Notes: generated from the letters alone by a model not told the origin. Positions 9,219 through 19,837 are shown, counted from the stretch's first letter. The stretch is DNA of 63,101 bases from Halothiobacillus sp. (GCA_020061705.1 JAGUXT010000019.1:1-63101), one strand, 5' to 3'. A program made the numbers and translations.

Positions 9219-9285
9219 GTGCGTGAATGTTTGATGTGGTCTATTTGAATGCTAAGGAAATTTTGAACCATCACCGAGACGTAAC

Positions 9286-9921
9286 ATGATCCAAGTGAAT
9301 GAGTTTTTGAAAATGACGGTGAGCCTGTTTGCCATTGTCGAGCCGATCGGCATTGTGCCTTTTTTCCTCAGCGTGACTCACGGCTGGACTAGAGAGCGTA
9401 CTCATGCAGCGGCTCGGGCGGCGGCGCTAACGGTGTTTGTGGTATTGATGGTTTCGCTGTTGCTTGGTGAAGGCTTGTTGAGTGTTTTTGGCATTAGTCT
9501 GGCCTCATTCTCGGTCGGAGGCGGCTTGATTTTGTTAGTGCTGGCCCTGTCGATGTTGAGTGCAAATGAAAAGGGAATGCATCAAACTCCAGAGGAGGCC
9601 GAAGAAGCCATGGAACGCAATGCCGTCGCGGTAGTGCCACTTGGTGTGCCCTTGTTGGCGGGGCCGGGGGCGATGGGTAATGTCATCGTGCAATCGCATC
9701 AATACGGCGGCGGCGTCGATGTTTATCTTGCCTTGGCTTTAGCGATTGTGGTGGTAGCGCTGACCGTGTTTTTGGTGTTCCGTTCGGCGGGATTGATCGC
9801 CAGTCGCTTGGGCACCACCGGTGTGAATCTCGTCACCCGCTTGATGGGTATGATTCTCGCGGCGCTTGCCGTGGAAATGATGGCGGGCGGATTATTGGAG
9901 TTGTTTCCTGGGTTGGGGTGA
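9286..9921 (+). CDS. MarC-family integral membrane protein
   Basis: Inner-membrane protein of 211 residues with about six predicted helices; the MarC/YchE/YhgN family has no settled function. Family-like features are the N-terminal FLKMTVSLFAIVEPIGIVPFF, the VVPLGVPLLAGPGAM loop near residues 110-125, and the C-terminal GVNLVTRLMGMILAALAVEM helix. The length matches the family. It is followed by a separate promoter-sized gap before the transglycosylase gene. Confidence 0.88.
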   Translation: MIQVNEFLKMTVSLFAIVEPIGIVPFFLSVTHGWTRERTHAAARAAALTVFVVLMVSLLLGEGLLSVFGISLASFSVGGGLILLVLALSMLSANEKGMHQTPEEAEEAMERNAVAVVPLGVPLLAGPGAMGNVIVQSHQYGGGVDVYLALALAIVVVALTVFLVFRSAGLIASRLGTTGVNLVTRLMGMILAALAVEMMAGGLLELFPGLG

Positions 9922-10111
9922 CAGCCTCTTGTCCGTACAAGGAATTTTCCTCAGTCGACCGTATAGCCCGACATGGTGCTCTTTCGGAAAATCCCTCGTT
10001 CGAACAATATCCTGCGCGATCATCGCGCGAATTTATGAAGCATTCGGGCCAAGTGTTGTATCAATGATATGCCTGCTTGCACCCGCCTCAGGTAGGGCTA
10101 TCATTCGCGCT

Positions 10112-10969
10112 ATGAAACCTTATCCAAAAACACCGCTACTGCTGCTGAGCGCGCTCATGAGCTTGCCTGGTCTTGCGTTTGCGGGTGATACAAAAATCCG
10201 CTGTTTTGTGGATAACAAGGGCGTCACCAACTGCACCAATATTTATGTTGGCAAGCCTGCGAAAGCAACGCCAAAGCCTGTGGCACAAGTTCAAAAGCTT
10301 GCCGAGAAGGCGATTACGGAAAAGCCAGTAGCAGCGGCGCCGCAAGTGAGTGCAGCGCCGCTGGTGGCGCAAGCCGTGCCGACACCAGCTGCACCCGCAG
10401 CTACATCAGGACAAGCCAGGACAACCTATGTCTACCGCTACAAGCAGAAGAATGGCGCAGCGCTGTTAACCAATGTCCCTCAACGCTCGCTGACTTTGGT
10501 ATCCACCGCGGTCTATCAGTCATTTGATAAGGGATGGACGGGTAGCCTCTTTAAAACTGCCAACTGGAAGCTCAACCGCGAAGCCTACAACGATACGATT
10601 TTGGCGATGGCGAATGAGAAAGCTGTGGATCCGGCGCTGGTGCGCGCAGTGATTCATGCGGAAAGCAGCTTTAATCCGACGGCGGTGTCGCGTACCGGAG
10701 CCATGGGGTTGATGCAGTTGATGCCGGGGACAGCAGCGCGCTTTGGCGTGGGGAATGCGTTTGATCCACAGGAAAATATCCGTGGCGGGGTGACGTATTT
10801 GCGCTTCTTGTTGGATAAATTCGATGGTGACGTGCGTCTTGCAGCGGCGGGTTACAACGCAGGCGAGGGCGCAGTGATGAAATATGGTGGTGTTCCGCCG
10901 TATAACGAAACGACGGAGTACGTAGCGCGGGTTTTGGATCTACATGGACAATATAGTGGATCAAACTGA
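10112..10969 (+). CDS. Lytic transglycosylase (SLT domain), exported
   Basis: Periplasmic murein lytic transglycosylase of about 285 residues, cleaving the MurNAc-GlcNAc bond to give 1,6-anhydro products. A signal peptide (about residues 1-25) ends near GLAFAGD. A short N-terminal domain with paired cysteines (IRCFVDNKGVTNC) resembles a DUF4124-like region, then a Pro/Ala/Lys-rich linker. The SLT domain starts near residue 170: HAESSFNP with the catalytic Glu, GAMGLMQLMPGTA, and AAGYNAGEGAV. The frame extends upstream to 9929, but only the ATG at 10112 places the signal peptide at the N-terminus. It overlaps the next gene by 26 bases. Confidence 0.88.
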   Translation: MKPYPKTPLLLLSALMSLPGLAFAGDTKIRCFVDNKGVTNCTNIYVGKPAKATPKPVAQVQKLAEKAITEKPVAAAPQVSAAPLVAQAVPTPAAPAATSGQARTTYVYRYKQKNGAALLTNVPQRSLTLVSTAVYQSFDKGWTGSLFKTANWKLNREAYNDTILAMANEKAVDPALVRAVIHAESSFNPTAVSRTGAMGLMQLMPGTAARFGVGNAFDPQENIRGGVTYLRFLLDKFDGDVRLAAAGYNAGEGAVMKYGGVPPYNETTEYVARVLDLHGQYSGSN

Positions 10970-11453
10970 GCGAGATAAGGATTTCTCAGCCGTACAAAAC
11001 CAGCTTGAAAGCTTCATTGCAGCACGGCAATCACTTGTTTTGGCAACACATGCTGCGCAAGGTGAGTGCGAAATGGGCGTTGCCTCTTTTGTGCATGTGG
11101 ACGGCGCGTTGGCCGTGCTGTTAAGCGGCCTTGCCGCGCATACGCGTCATCTGGAGCGCGAGCCGCGTGCACAAGTAATGTTGTTGGAAGATGAAGTTGA
11201 AACGCGCCAGCCCTATGCGCGCTTGCGTATGAGTGTACATTGCGACGTGACGCGACTTGCGCGTGAGGATGAGCGTAGCGACGTGATTTTTGAACTCATG
11301 CAAGCGCGTTTTGGCTCGATTGTGCCGCTATTACGCGGCTTGAATGATTTTCATGTGTTTATCCTTGCACCCAGGCACGGGCGATTTGTCGCCGGGTTTG
11401 GCAAAGCCTATCGCCTGGAAGAACTGTGTGTCGTGGAACATCTGCGAGGTTAG
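10944..11453 (+). CDS. HugZ-like split-barrel protein (PNPOx-like fold)
   Basis: Cytoplasmic protein of 169 residues resembling the pyridoxamine-5'-phosphate-oxidase-like split barrel of HugZ/HutZ haem-utilisation proteins. Matching features are SLVLATHAAQGECEMGVASFV near residues 29-49, LSGLAAHTRHLEREPRAQVML, and the C-terminal RHGRFVAGFGKAYRL. The haem-binding C-terminal extension of HugZ is missing or reduced, so FMN or haem binding is uncertain. It overlaps the transglycosylase frame by 26 bases and is probably translationally coupled. No TonB receptor or haem transporter is adjacent, so a haem role is not supported by context. Confidence 0.75.
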   Translation: MDNIVDQTERDKDFSAVQNQLESFIAARQSLVLATHAAQGECEMGVASFVHVDGALAVLLSGLAAHTRHLEREPRAQVMLLEDEVETRQPYARLRMSVHCDVTRLAREDERSDVIFELMQARFGSIVPLLRGLNDFHVFILAPRHGRFVAGFGKAYRLEELCVVEHLRG

Positions 11454-11504
11454 TGGTTAACTGACGCGTAAGTAGCGCAATGCAAAACTCAAATGTGAGG
11501 ACTA

Positions 11505-12209
11505 ATGATGTCGTCGATACCGCCAATTGATCGCTTGGTGCAGTTGATTTTTGATGAACACAAGCATCTTCAATCGCGTGAGAACCGCCCGGAAAAGCAG
11601 GTCGTGCCGCCATTGGTGACGTTGACCCATGATTATGGGTCGGGTGCCGAGGCGATTGGTCGGGCTTTGGCGCGTGCGCTGCACGTTGAATTTATTGGCG
11701 ACGATGTGACTCACCGTCACGACGATAAGCATCATCTTGAAGCGCTGATTCTCAAACGTCTTGAGGCTGCGCATGGTACATCGCAGCAACGCGGCCTGCT
11801 GGACTACCTTGGAGGCAATCCAGATACATTGCATACTTACCGCCGCGAATTAGTGCATGTTTTGCTGCATTTTGCCGAGCACGAGGGTGGGGTAATCGTA
11901 GATCGTGGTGCGCATGTAATTTTGCGTGACCGCCCTGTGTTTCGCCTGCGTATTGTGGGTTCTGAAGCGGTATGCGCTCGACGCGTGGCGCAGCGCGAAG
12001 GGATCGATTACGAGCTGGCGCTCAACAAGCTGCGTAAAATCAATCAACAGCGTCTGGGGTATTTGCGTGCCTTGGTGGGGGTGGATAATCTTGATGCGCG
12101 CCAGTTTGATCTCACACTGAATACCGATCACTTCAAGGATTTAAGCAACGTGCATCTGGGGTTGGTTGGTGCCATGCGTGCCATGGGCTTGAACACGGGG
12201 GCAGCATGA
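11505..12209 (+). CDS. Cytidylate kinase-like family protein
   Basis: P-loop protein of 234 residues resembling the cytidylate-kinase-like family (PF13189). The nucleotide-binding loop reads DYGSGAEAIG near residue 43, unlike the GxxxxGK of classical kinases, as is usual in this family. VIVDRGAHVILRD (about 128-140) and RLRIVGSEAVCARRVAQREG follow the kinase fold. The first 40 residues are an extra segment. The substrate is unknown, and it is not the housekeeping cmk. The stop overlaps the start of the AtpC-like gene by four bases, so the two are probably co-translated. Confidence 0.75.
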   Translation: MMSSIPPIDRLVQLIFDEHKHLQSRENRPEKQVVPPLVTLTHDYGSGAEAIGRALARALHVEFIGDDVTHRHDDKHHLEALILKRLEAAHGTSQQRGLLDYLGGNPDTLHTYRRELVHVLLHFAEHEGGVIVDRGAHVILRDRPVFRLRIVGSEAVCARRVAQREGIDYELALNKLRKINQQRLGYLRALVGVDNLDARQFDLTLNTDHFKDLSNVHLGLVGAMRAMGLNTGAA

Positions 12210-12667
12210 ATCAGGCTTTGTCCACCGCGCTGATACTCGATATCGTCACCATGCCGCGTCCAGTGTTAAGCATGCCCATTCGTCAGGTGGTGGTGCGTAG
12301 CTTTGACGGCGAGTTGGCTATTTTGGCCGGCCACATGCCCCTGATGGCCTTGCTTTTGCCCTGTGTGGTGCAGGTTTGGCCTGTGCAGCCCATGGGCACG
12401 GTTGAAATGGTACAGCGGGTCTTTATCAGCGGCGGTGTCCTGGAAGTCCAGCCGCAGCATGTCACGATTCTGGCGGAAGATGCCTTGTCCGCCGAAGAAA
12501 TAGACATCGAACATGCGCGTATTAGTCTGGCGGATGCTCATCAGCGTATGCGGGAGAATTTCCTGCTGGAAGACCGTGAGCGCGCACGCGTTGATGCGAT
12601 GAGTGCTCAGGCGCAGATTGATCTGTGGCAGTGGGCAAAGGAAAGCAAGCTTACCAGCCCAGTTTAA
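12206..12667 (+). CDS. Orphan ATP-synthase epsilon-like protein
   Basis: A 153-residue protein matching the F1 epsilon subunit (AtpC): SFDGELAILAGHMPL near residues 33-47, then FISGGVLEVQPQHVTILAEDAL, then a C-terminal helical part with IDIEHARISLADAHQRM. Epsilon is the central-stalk subunit that couples to gamma and inhibits ATP hydrolysis. No other ATP synthase gene is nearby. Instead it follows the cytidylate-kinase-like gene in an ATGA overlap. Either this is a duplicated, re-used epsilon fold, or a genuine atpC dislocated from its operon. The match to the family is clear, the role is not. Its 3' end overlaps convergent dusA by 17 bases. Confidence 0.78.
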   Translation: MNQALSTALILDIVTMPRPVLSMPIRQVVVRSFDGELAILAGHMPLMALLLPCVVQVWPVQPMGTVEMVQRVFISGGVLEVQPQHVTILAEDALSAEEIDIEHARISLADAHQRMRENFLLEDRERARVDAMSAQAQIDLWQWAKESKLTSPV

Positions 12668-13691
12668 TTCCCACGTAATACAGCGCTTCACGCAGTACAT
12701 CAGCGCTGTTTTCCTTGTGTAAATCAGGCTGGGTGGCGTATTCGCTCAGGTGGCGGCGGAAGGCGCGCGCTCCGGATGCGCCACGGAATGCGCCAAGGAT
12801 ATGACGCGTCATGGCGTGCAACTCAATGCCTTTTTTCAGCTGGAACTCAACGTAGTCCAAAAACTGACGCATCACATCTTCTGGAGTCGGGTCGGCTTGA
12901 GTGCTTCCAAAAATCAGGCGGTCGGCTTCGAGTAACAAAAATGGATTGTCGTAAGCAGCGCGTCCGATCATAACTCCATCGACCTTTTCGAGTTGCTCCA
13001 GACTTTCATTCAGTGTGCGAATGCCGCCGTTGATGACGATATTGAGCTGCGGAAAGTCCTGTTTGAGCTGATGTACAAACTCGTAGCGCAAGGGGGGGAT
13101 TTCACGGTTTTCTTTCGGCGAGAGTCCTTGCAGCCAGGCTTTGCGTGCGTGCACGATAAATGTGTCACAGCCCGTGGCGGCAATGGTTTGCACAAACAGG
13201 GCGAGCGGCTCATAACCTTCCTGGTGGTCGATACCGATACGCGATTTGACCGTCACGGGGATGCTGACGGCATCCGACATGGCAGCGATGCAGTCTGCCA
13301 CGTGCTGTGGCTCGGCCATTAAACAGGCACCAAAACGCCCGTTTTGCACGCGATCGGATGGGCAGCCGACGTTGAGGTTGATTTCGTCATAGCCGTAGTC
13401 TTCGCCAATGCGCGCACAGGTGGCGAGCTCCTGCGGATCGCTGCCGCCGAGTTGCAGGGCGAGCGGATGCTCTGAGGGATCAAATGAGAGCAGGCGTTCG
13501 CGTTTACCGTGAAAAATCGCCCCGGTAGTGACCATTTCGGTGTACAGGCGCGTGTGGACAGACAGTAGGCGCAGGAAAAAGCGCGCATGCGTATCCGTCC
13601 AGTCCAGCATCGGGGCTACGCACAGGCGGTGCGAGACCTGCTTTGTGGCCGAGGTCGTGGGCAGCGTTGTGGCTGCGTCAGGGAGTGACAT
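12651..13691 (-). CDS. dusA: tRNA-dihydrouridine(20/20a) synthase DusA
   Basis: FMN- and NADPH-dependent reduction of uridine 20/20a in the tRNA D-loop. The 346 residues begin with a nonconserved 20-residue tail, then LCVAPMLDWTDTHARFF, EMVTTGAIFHG, ALQLGGSDP, INLNVGCPSDRVQNGRFGA containing the catalytic Cys, VKSRIGID, FIVHARKAWLQGLSPKENR and INGGI near the phosphate site. These are DusA-specific in combination. The start overlaps the stop of hemE by one base (TGATG), so the two probably form an operon. Confidence 0.95.
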   Translation of the reverse strand: MSLPDAATTLPTTSATKQVSHRLCVAPMLDWTDTHARFFLRLLSVHTRLYTEMVTTGAIFHGKRERLLSFDPSEHPLALQLGGSDPQELATCARIGEDYGYDEINLNVGCPSDRVQNGRFGACLMAEPQHVADCIAAMSDAVSIPVTVKSRIGIDHQEGYEPLALFVQTIAATGCDTFIVHARKAWLQGLSPKENREIPPLRYEFVHQLKQDFPQLNIVINGGIRTLNESLEQLEKVDGVMIGRAAYDNPFLLLEADRLIFGSTQADPTPEDVMRQFLDYVEFQLKKGIELHAMTRHILGAFRGASGARAFRRHLSEYATQPDLHKENSADVLREALYYVGIKLGW

Positions 13692-14764
13692 CAGTTTGAG
13701 CTTGTGTGATACGCCGGGCTGAGCTCATGCAGCGCGCTGACCAAGGCGGAAACGTGGTCGGGGTTGATGCCGGGGTGAATGCCATGGCCGAGGTTGAAAA
13801 CATGCCCCTCGCCGGAGCCGTAGGCAGCAAGCACGCTGGCGACTTCTTCACGAATACGTTCGGGTGAAGCGTAGAGCACGTTGGGATCCATATTGCCCTG
13901 CAGGGCGACTTTGTGGCCGACGCGCTGGCGTGCCGAACCGAGGTCGGTCGTCCAGTCGATGCCGAGTGCATCCGCGCCGCAGTCTGCCATGCTTTCCAGC
14001 CATTGGCCGCCGCCCTTGGTGAAGACCACCACGGGCACGCGACGGCCATCGGCTTCGCGGGTGAGCTTGGCAATGATCTTTTGCATCGGTTCCAGGGAAA
14101 AACGCAGGTAGTCACGCGGCGAGAGCATTCCGCCCCAGGTATCGAACAGCATGACAGCTTGTGCGCCGGCAGCAATTTGGCCGTTGAGGTAGGCGGCAAC
14201 CGAGTCGATGAGCTTGTCCAGCAAGCGCTCCATCAGGTCGGGGCGATCGAACATCATGGCTTTGGCTTTGGAAAAGTCGCGGCTGCCTTCACCTTCGACC
14301 ATGTAGGCGGCCAGTGTCCACGGGCTGCCCGAGAAGCCGATCAGCGGCACGCGGCCATGCAGTTCGTGGCGAATGGTGCGCACGGCATCCATCACATAGC
14401 GCAGTTCGCCTTCCGGGTCGGGGATGGGGAGACGGTCAATGTCGGCGGCAGTGCGTACCGGATTGGAAAAACGCGGGCCTTCACCTTCATAAAAACCCAG
14501 TCCCAGTCCCATGGCATCCGGCACGGTGAGAATGTCGGAAAACAGAATCGCCGCATCCAGCTCAAAGCGTGCCAGTGGCTGCAGCGTGACTTCGCAGGCT
14601 AGTTCCGCATTTTGGCACAGCTGCATGAAACTGCCCGCTTTGGCGCGGGTGGCGCGATATTCGGGCAGGTAGCGACCAGCTTGGCGCATGATCCACAGCG
14701 GGGTGCGGTCTACGGGCTGACGCATGAGGGCGCGCAGGAAACGGTCGTTTTTGAGTTCGGTCAT
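13691..14764 (-). CDS. hemE: Uroporphyrinogen decarboxylase
   Basis: Fifth common step of haem biosynthesis: decarboxylation of uroporphyrinogen III to coproporphyrinogen III in the cytoplasm. The 357 residues match the family throughout: [20 protein letters not shown] near the N-terminus, [15 protein letters not shown] carrying the catalytic Asp, [25 protein letters not shown] and the C-terminal [10 protein letters not shown]. It is first in an operon with dusA, one base overlapping. A family B repeat lies just upstream in the gap to gltD. Confidence 0.96.
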   Translation of the reverse strand: MTELKNDRFLRALMRQPVDRTPLWIMRQAGRYLPEYRATRAKAGSFMQLCQNAELACEVTLQPLARFELDAAILFSDILTVPDAMGLGLGFYEGEGPRFSNPVRTAADIDRLPIPDPEGELRYVMDAVRTIRHELHGRVPLIGFSGSPWTLAAYMVEGEGSRDFSKAKAMMFDRPDLMERLLDKLIDSVAAYLNGQIAAGAQAVMLFDTWGGMLSPRDYLRFSLEPMQKIIAKLTREADGRRVPVVVFTKGGGQWLESMADCGADALGIDWTTDLGSARQRVGHKVALQGNMDPNVLYASPERIREEVASVLAAYGSGEGHVFNLGHGIHPGINPDHVSALVSALHELSPAYHTSSN

Positions 14765-14818
14765 GGGGGTGTTTCGGTGTTGCGTCGAAAAAAAAGCGAT
14801 GCGGAGGAGTTGAAATAG

Positions 14819-14902
14819 TTAGCCACAGAGAACACAAAGGGCACTGAGAAAACACTTCACATGTTTTCCCCTCTGCATCCTCTGTGTTCTCTGTGGCTAA
14901 AA
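14819..14902. repeat. Family B palindromic repeat, copy 2
   Basis: An 84-base element with ends TTAGCCACAGAGAACAC and TGTGTTCTCTGTGGCTAA, the same ends as 6038-6113. It lies between gltD and hemE, both on the minus strand, and could form a long hairpin at the end of the gltD transcript. Confidence 0.75.
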
Positions 14903-14908
14903 AAGCCT

Positions 14909-16342
<1,434 letters not shown>

Positions 16343-16465
16343 TTACCCATGCTGGCGGCTCGCTGTGATCTGCACCGAATAAAAAATCGTACCTGCCCGG
16401 ATTCGTCCGTTTAGCTCAGGTGAACGTCAGCATCCACCATGCCAAGGATGTTTGATGTCTGAATT

Positions 16466-16942
16466 TTAGGCACCGAGAGCTGCTTTGATGCGTGCGCTAA
16501 CAAGGCTCATGTCGGCACGGCCCTGCAGTTGTGGCCTAAGTTGCGCCATGACCGCACCCATTTCGCGCACACTGCTCGCGCCCGTGGACTGGACGGCTTG
16601 GGCGATCAAGGTATCAATCTCGGCATCGCTCAGCGGCGTTGGGAGGTAGCTTTGAATTACGCCGAGCTCGAAGGCTTCTTGTTGTTCAAGATCGTCACGC
16701 CCGGCGGTTTTGAATTGTTCAATCGACTCGCGGCGTTGTTTGGCCATTTTGTCGAGAATTGCCAGCACATCGGCATCGGTCAGAACCACACGCTCGTCCA
16801 CTTCTTTCTGCTTGAGTGCAGACTGAATCAGGCGGATGACGGCCAAGCGCGTTTTATCGCCGGATTTCATCGCGACTTTCATTTCATCGCTGAGGCGCTC
16901 TTTGAGGCTGCGTTCAGTTTGGGTAGAAATTGAGTCGGTCAT
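16466..16942 (-). CDS. GatB/YqeY domain protein
   Basis: A 158-residue YqeY-type protein, built from the tRNA-binding tail domain of GatB. Features are SLKERLSDEMKVAMKSGDK, LAVIRLIQSALKQKEVDE and IQSYLPTPLSDAEI, and it ends with MSLVSARIKAAL. Function is not established; YqeY commonly neighbours rpsU, as here, and the two are on the same strand. It may share the rpsU transcript by read-through of the terminator at 17027-17047. Confidence 0.88.
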   Translation of the reverse strand: MTDSISTQTERSLKERLSDEMKVAMKSGDKTRLAVIRLIQSALKQKEVDERVVLTDADVLAILDKMAKQRRESIEQFKTAGRDDLEQQEAFELGVIQSYLPTPLSDAEIDTLIAQAVQSTGASSVREMGAVMAQLRPQLQGRADMSLVSARIKAALGA

Positions 16943-17019
16943 GCCGAAACCTCACTTTATATATGTGTGAACAGAGCTGCGGAGGACTCTTGATGGCAAA
17001 GCCAAGAAAACAAAGCCAA

Positions 17020-17047
17020 GAAAATAAAGGCTGGGTAAACCAGCCTT
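17020..17047 (-). terminator. Terminator-like hairpin after rpsU
   Basis: On the minus strand AAGGCTGG pairs with CCAGCCTT (17027-17034 with 17040-17047) around a five-base loop, followed by a T-rich tail. It could limit read-through from rpsU into yqeY. Confidence 0.7.
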
Positions 17048-17058
17048 GCTACAAGCAC

Positions 17059-17274
17059 TCAGAACAGGCGAGTGCGGCGTGCAGCTTCTTTTTGCAGGCG
17101 CTTTTCGTTGCGCTTGACCGCTGAACCAAGCTTGCGCTTGCGTTCGGTGGTTGGCTTTTCGTAGAACTCGCGTGCGCGCAGGTCGGTGATAACGCCGGCT
17201 TTTTCTACGGTGCGCTTGAAACGACGAATGGCAACTTCAAAAGGCTCGTTTTCTTTGATGCGGACGGAAGGCAT
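17059..17274 (-). CDS. rpsU: 30S ribosomal protein S21
   Basis: Small basic ribosomal protein of 71 residues that sits near the anti-Shine-Dalgarno end of 16S rRNA. It begins [20 protein letters not shown] and continues with [14 protein letters not shown], the standard gammaproteobacterial S21 sequence. The frame opens ten codons earlier, but the ATG at 17274 is preceded by GGAG at a good distance and gives the usual length. It is divergent from tsaD, a widely conserved neighbour pairing. Confidence 0.96.
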   Translation of the reverse strand: MPSVRIKENEPFEVAIRRFKRTVEKAGVITDLRAREFYEKPTTERKRKLGSAVKRNEKRLQKEAARRTRLF

Positions 17275-17447
17275 GAAGGCTCCAAATAGTGGTGTAAAAC
17301 TCAAGCCGACAAGATGCAGGATTGAATGATGCGGTGAGTGTCTGATTGACAGGACAAAATTGTTAGGCGCGGAATTATACGTCCTATGCCCGTTAATGCA
17401 ACAATAGCGCCCCTTTTTCCGCCGGGCAGCTAACTAGAGTGATTGAA

Positions 17448-18497
17448 ATGATTGTGCTTGGGATTGAAACATCGTGTGATGAAACCGCCTGCGCGCTGTA
17501 TTCGTCTGAGCGAGGTTTGATCGGTGATCGGGTGCTGACGCAGGCGATTCATGCTGAATATGGCGGGGTGGTGCCTGAGTTGGCCTCGCGCGACCATGTG
17601 CGGCATTTACTCCCAATGGTGGATGGATTGTTACGTGACTCGGGTGTGGCGCGAGAGGACATTGGTGGCGTGGCTTATACCGCAGGCCCCGGCCTTTTGG
17701 GGGCGTTGCTGGTGGGGTCGGCGTTTGGCGCAGGTTTGGCGTTTGCACTGGGCGTGTCGGCGATTGAAGTGCATCACATGGAAGGTCATGTGCTTGCGCC
17801 GATGCTGGATGATGCGAGCATCAAGCCGCCGTTTGTGGCCTTGCTGGTGTCGGGCGGGCATACCATGCTGGTGGCCGTGCCTGAAATCGGGCGTTACGAG
17901 GTGTTGGGCGAGAGCCTGGATGATGCAGTGGGCGAGGTGTTTGACAAGGTGGCCAAGCAAATGGGTTTGGGCTATCCCGGTGGCGCAGCCTTGGCCAAGC
18001 TGGCGGAATCGGGGCGCGCGCCTACTCACGCGGGTGCACAGGCCGGTGTACCGCCTTTTCCGCGTCCGATGACGGATCGACCTGGACTGGAGTTCAGCTT
18101 CAGCGGCCTGAAAACGCGCGCGATGCAGATTTTGCGTCAGGTCGAGGCGGGTGAGAGCCCTGAACAGGGGCGCGCCGATGTGGCGCGCGCCTTGCAGGAA
18201 GCGATGGTCGATACCCTGGTCATCAAATGCGTGCGCGCTTTGGAGCAGGTGGGAATGCGCAATGTCGTTGTGGCGGGCGGCGTGGGTGCCAATCTGTATT
18301 TGCGCGAACGTTTGAGCGCGACTTTGGAGCAGCGCGGTGGGCGCGCCTATTTCCCGCGTCAGGCTTTTTGCACGGATAACGCCGCCATGATCGCCTATGC
18401 GGGCTGGTTACGCCTGAACGCAGGGCAGGGGGCTTTGGTCAGCAGTTTTGCGGCACGCGCGCGCTGGCCTCTGGATCAGTTGTCGCCGTTGGCTTGA
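17448..18497 (+). CDS. tsaD: tRNA N6-threonylcarbamoyladenosine transferase
   Basis: Catalytic subunit that transfers threonylcarbamoyl from its AMP adduct to A37 of ANN-decoding tRNAs, working with TsaB and TsaE. The ASKHA fold shows [12 protein letters not shown] at the N-terminus, the metal-binding HHMEGH near residue 109, [11 protein letters not shown], and [10 protein letters not shown] in the C-terminal half. An in-frame GTG at 17439 is possible, but ATG at 17448 gives the canonical MIVLGIETS start. Divergent from rpsU; its last 22 bases overlap convergent plsY. Confidence 0.96.
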   Translation: MIVLGIETSCDETACALYSSERGLIGDRVLTQAIHAEYGGVVPELASRDHVRHLLPMVDGLLRDSGVAREDIGGVAYTAGPGLLGALLVGSAFGAGLAFALGVSAIEVHHMEGHVLAPMLDDASIKPPFVALLVSGGHTMLVAVPEIGRYEVLGESLDDAVGEVFDKVAKQMGLGYPGGAALAKLAESGRAPTHAGAQAGVPPFPRPMTDRPGLEFSFSGLKTRAMQILRQVEAGESPEQGRADVARALQEAMVDTLVIKCVRALEQVGMRNVVVAGGVGANLYLRERLSATLEQRGGRAYFPRQAFCTDNAAMIAYAGWLRLNAGQGALVSSFAARARWPLDQLSPLA

Positions 18498-19129
18498 GTG
18501 GAGCTGACTTGAGCGACAGTTGATTCCGCAGCGGCTTTTTTCTCGCCAATGCGGGTTTCCTGGCCTTGCAGCAAACGCTGGATATTACCGGCATGACGCC
18601 AGATCAGCAGTACGCTCATGATGACGATGGCGAGCAGAACCGGGTCACCAAGATGCAAAAGCCAGGCAATGAGCGGGGCGGCCAGTGCAGCGGTCAGCGC
18701 GGCGAGAGATGAGTAGCGCAAGCCAAACGCCATCGCCAGCCACACGGCCAGCGTGCCCAAGCCCAGCCACGGCGAAAGCCCAAGCAGTACGCCCAAAGCC
18801 GTGGCCACACCCTTGCCGCCCTTGAACTGGAAAAACACGGGGAAGATATGGCCGATAAAGGCCGCAAGCGCTGTCAATGCGATGACAAGCTCGCTGGCAT
18901 CCAGCGCGCGGGCGACAACCACGGGGATCAGACCCTTGAGCAAGTCGCCGATCAGGGTGGCCAGTGCGGCGAGCTTGTTGCCGGTGCGCAGGACGTTGGT
19001 CGCTCCGGGGTTGCCCGAGCCGATGGTGCGCGGGTCAGGCAGCCCAAAAAGGCGGCTGACCACCACGGCGGTGGCAATCGAGCCAAGCAGGTATGCGCCT
19101 ATCGGCAAGGCAAAATTGATCCAGTTCAT
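18476..19129 (-). CDS. plsY: Acyl-phosphate:glycerol-3-phosphate acyltransferase PlsY
   Basis: Inner-membrane enzyme that acylates glycerol-3-phosphate with acyl-phosphate in the first step of phospholipid synthesis. Hydrophobic, with about five helices over 217 residues. Motifs are [35 protein letters not shown] (acyl-phosphate/G3P site) and [19 protein letters not shown]. The C-terminal 25 residues are hydrophilic and not conserved. It is convergent with tsaD with 22 bases of overlap. Confidence 0.95.
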   Translation of the reverse strand: MNWINFALPIGAYLLGSIATAVVVSRLFGLPDPRTIGSGNPGATNVLRTGNKLAALATLIGDLLKGLIPVVVARALDASELVIALTALAAFIGHIFPVFFQFKGGKGVATALGVLLGLSPWLGLGTLAVWLAMAFGLRYSSLAALTAALAAPLIAWLLHLGDPVLLAIVIMSVLLIWRHAGNIQRLLQGQETRIGEKKAAAESTVAQVSSTQANGDN

Positions 19130-19171
19130 CAGAATAAAATGACTCGAAAGATGTTGAGGCGGAAATGCGGC

Positions 19172-19657
19172 CTATTGGATTTTCAGGTAGGCCGCGCCCT
19201 GCATTTGCAGGTCGGCAATTGTGGCGACACCTGAAGGCGTCAGACTGATGCCGGGGTAAACCTTGCCCTTGTCCAGCGCGATTTCGTCGCGTGTCTTGTC
19301 ACACAACAGCGCCTTGACGCCCTTGATCTTGACCAGGGTATCCAGTCGCCCCTTGAGTTCGGCGCGACGATCCAGCAAAGCCTTGTCGGCCACATACGGC
19401 GTGCCCTTGAGCGCGTCATCTGTCACAAAGCGTATCCCGTGACCGACAAAGACCACGGACACTTCGTAATCACGCAGTTCGCTTTCATAGGCGTTGATAA
19501 TGTTGTTGATTGAGGTCAGCGTGGCCGAATAGCGCGTGACATCATTAAAATCAACGTGATAAACCACTTTGGCCGGAGCGGCGTAAGCCATCGCGGAAAG
19601 CAGTAAAAAGCTCAGAGCGAAGAGACCCTTGAACCAGTTTCGTGTTGCGTGATGCAT
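19172..19657 (-). CDS. Exported DsrE-family protein
   Basis: A 161-residue protein of the DsrE/DsrF fold with a signal peptide (residues 1-26, ending AMAYAAPAK). The mature part reads VVYHVDFNDVTRYSATLTSINN, then YEVSVVFVGHGIRF, and ends with DLQMQGAAYLKIQ, a layout seen in exported DsrE-like proteins. A single mature cysteine (ALLCDKTRDE) may be the sulfur-handling residue. Cytoplasmic DsrE relays sulfur, but what exported relatives do is not established. GAGGAAAG precedes the ATG. It is followed by plsY without a shared frame. Confidence 0.78.
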   Translation of the reverse strand: MHHATRNWFKGLFALSFLLLSAMAYAAPAKVVYHVDFNDVTRYSATLTSINNIINAYESELRDYEVSVVFVGHGIRFVTDDALKGTPYVADKALLDRRAELKGRLDTLVKIKGVKALLCDKTRDEIALDKGKVYPGISLTPSGVATIADLQMQGAAYLKIQ

Positions 19658-19731
19658 TGTTTTCTTTCCTCGTGGGTGGATACGCCAAGTTTAACCATAA
19701 ATCAGGCAGAAGCTGTTAGCGATCATTCTTG

Positions 19732-19837
19732 GGACTTACGCAAAAACACCCCAGTGGCGTCGGCGTTAGAGCGACTCGCCGTACCAAGTGTACTGTCTTC
19801 GTCGCTTTGCCTTGCCGGGGAATTTTTGCGTAAGTCC
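19732..19837. repeat. Family C small TIR element, copy 2
   Basis: A 106-base element with ends GGACTTACGCAAAAA and TTTTTGCGTAAGTCC, near-perfect inverted repeats. It shares interior sequence with copy 1 at 7482-7560 but carries about 27 extra bases in the middle. It lies in the 298-base gap between two minus-strand genes, and nothing else recognisable is in that gap. Confidence 0.78.

Noticed and set aside
9929-10111. Longer N-terminus for the lytic transglycosylase
   Set aside because: The signal peptide begins at the ATG at 10112; the upstream residues do not resemble an exported N-terminus.
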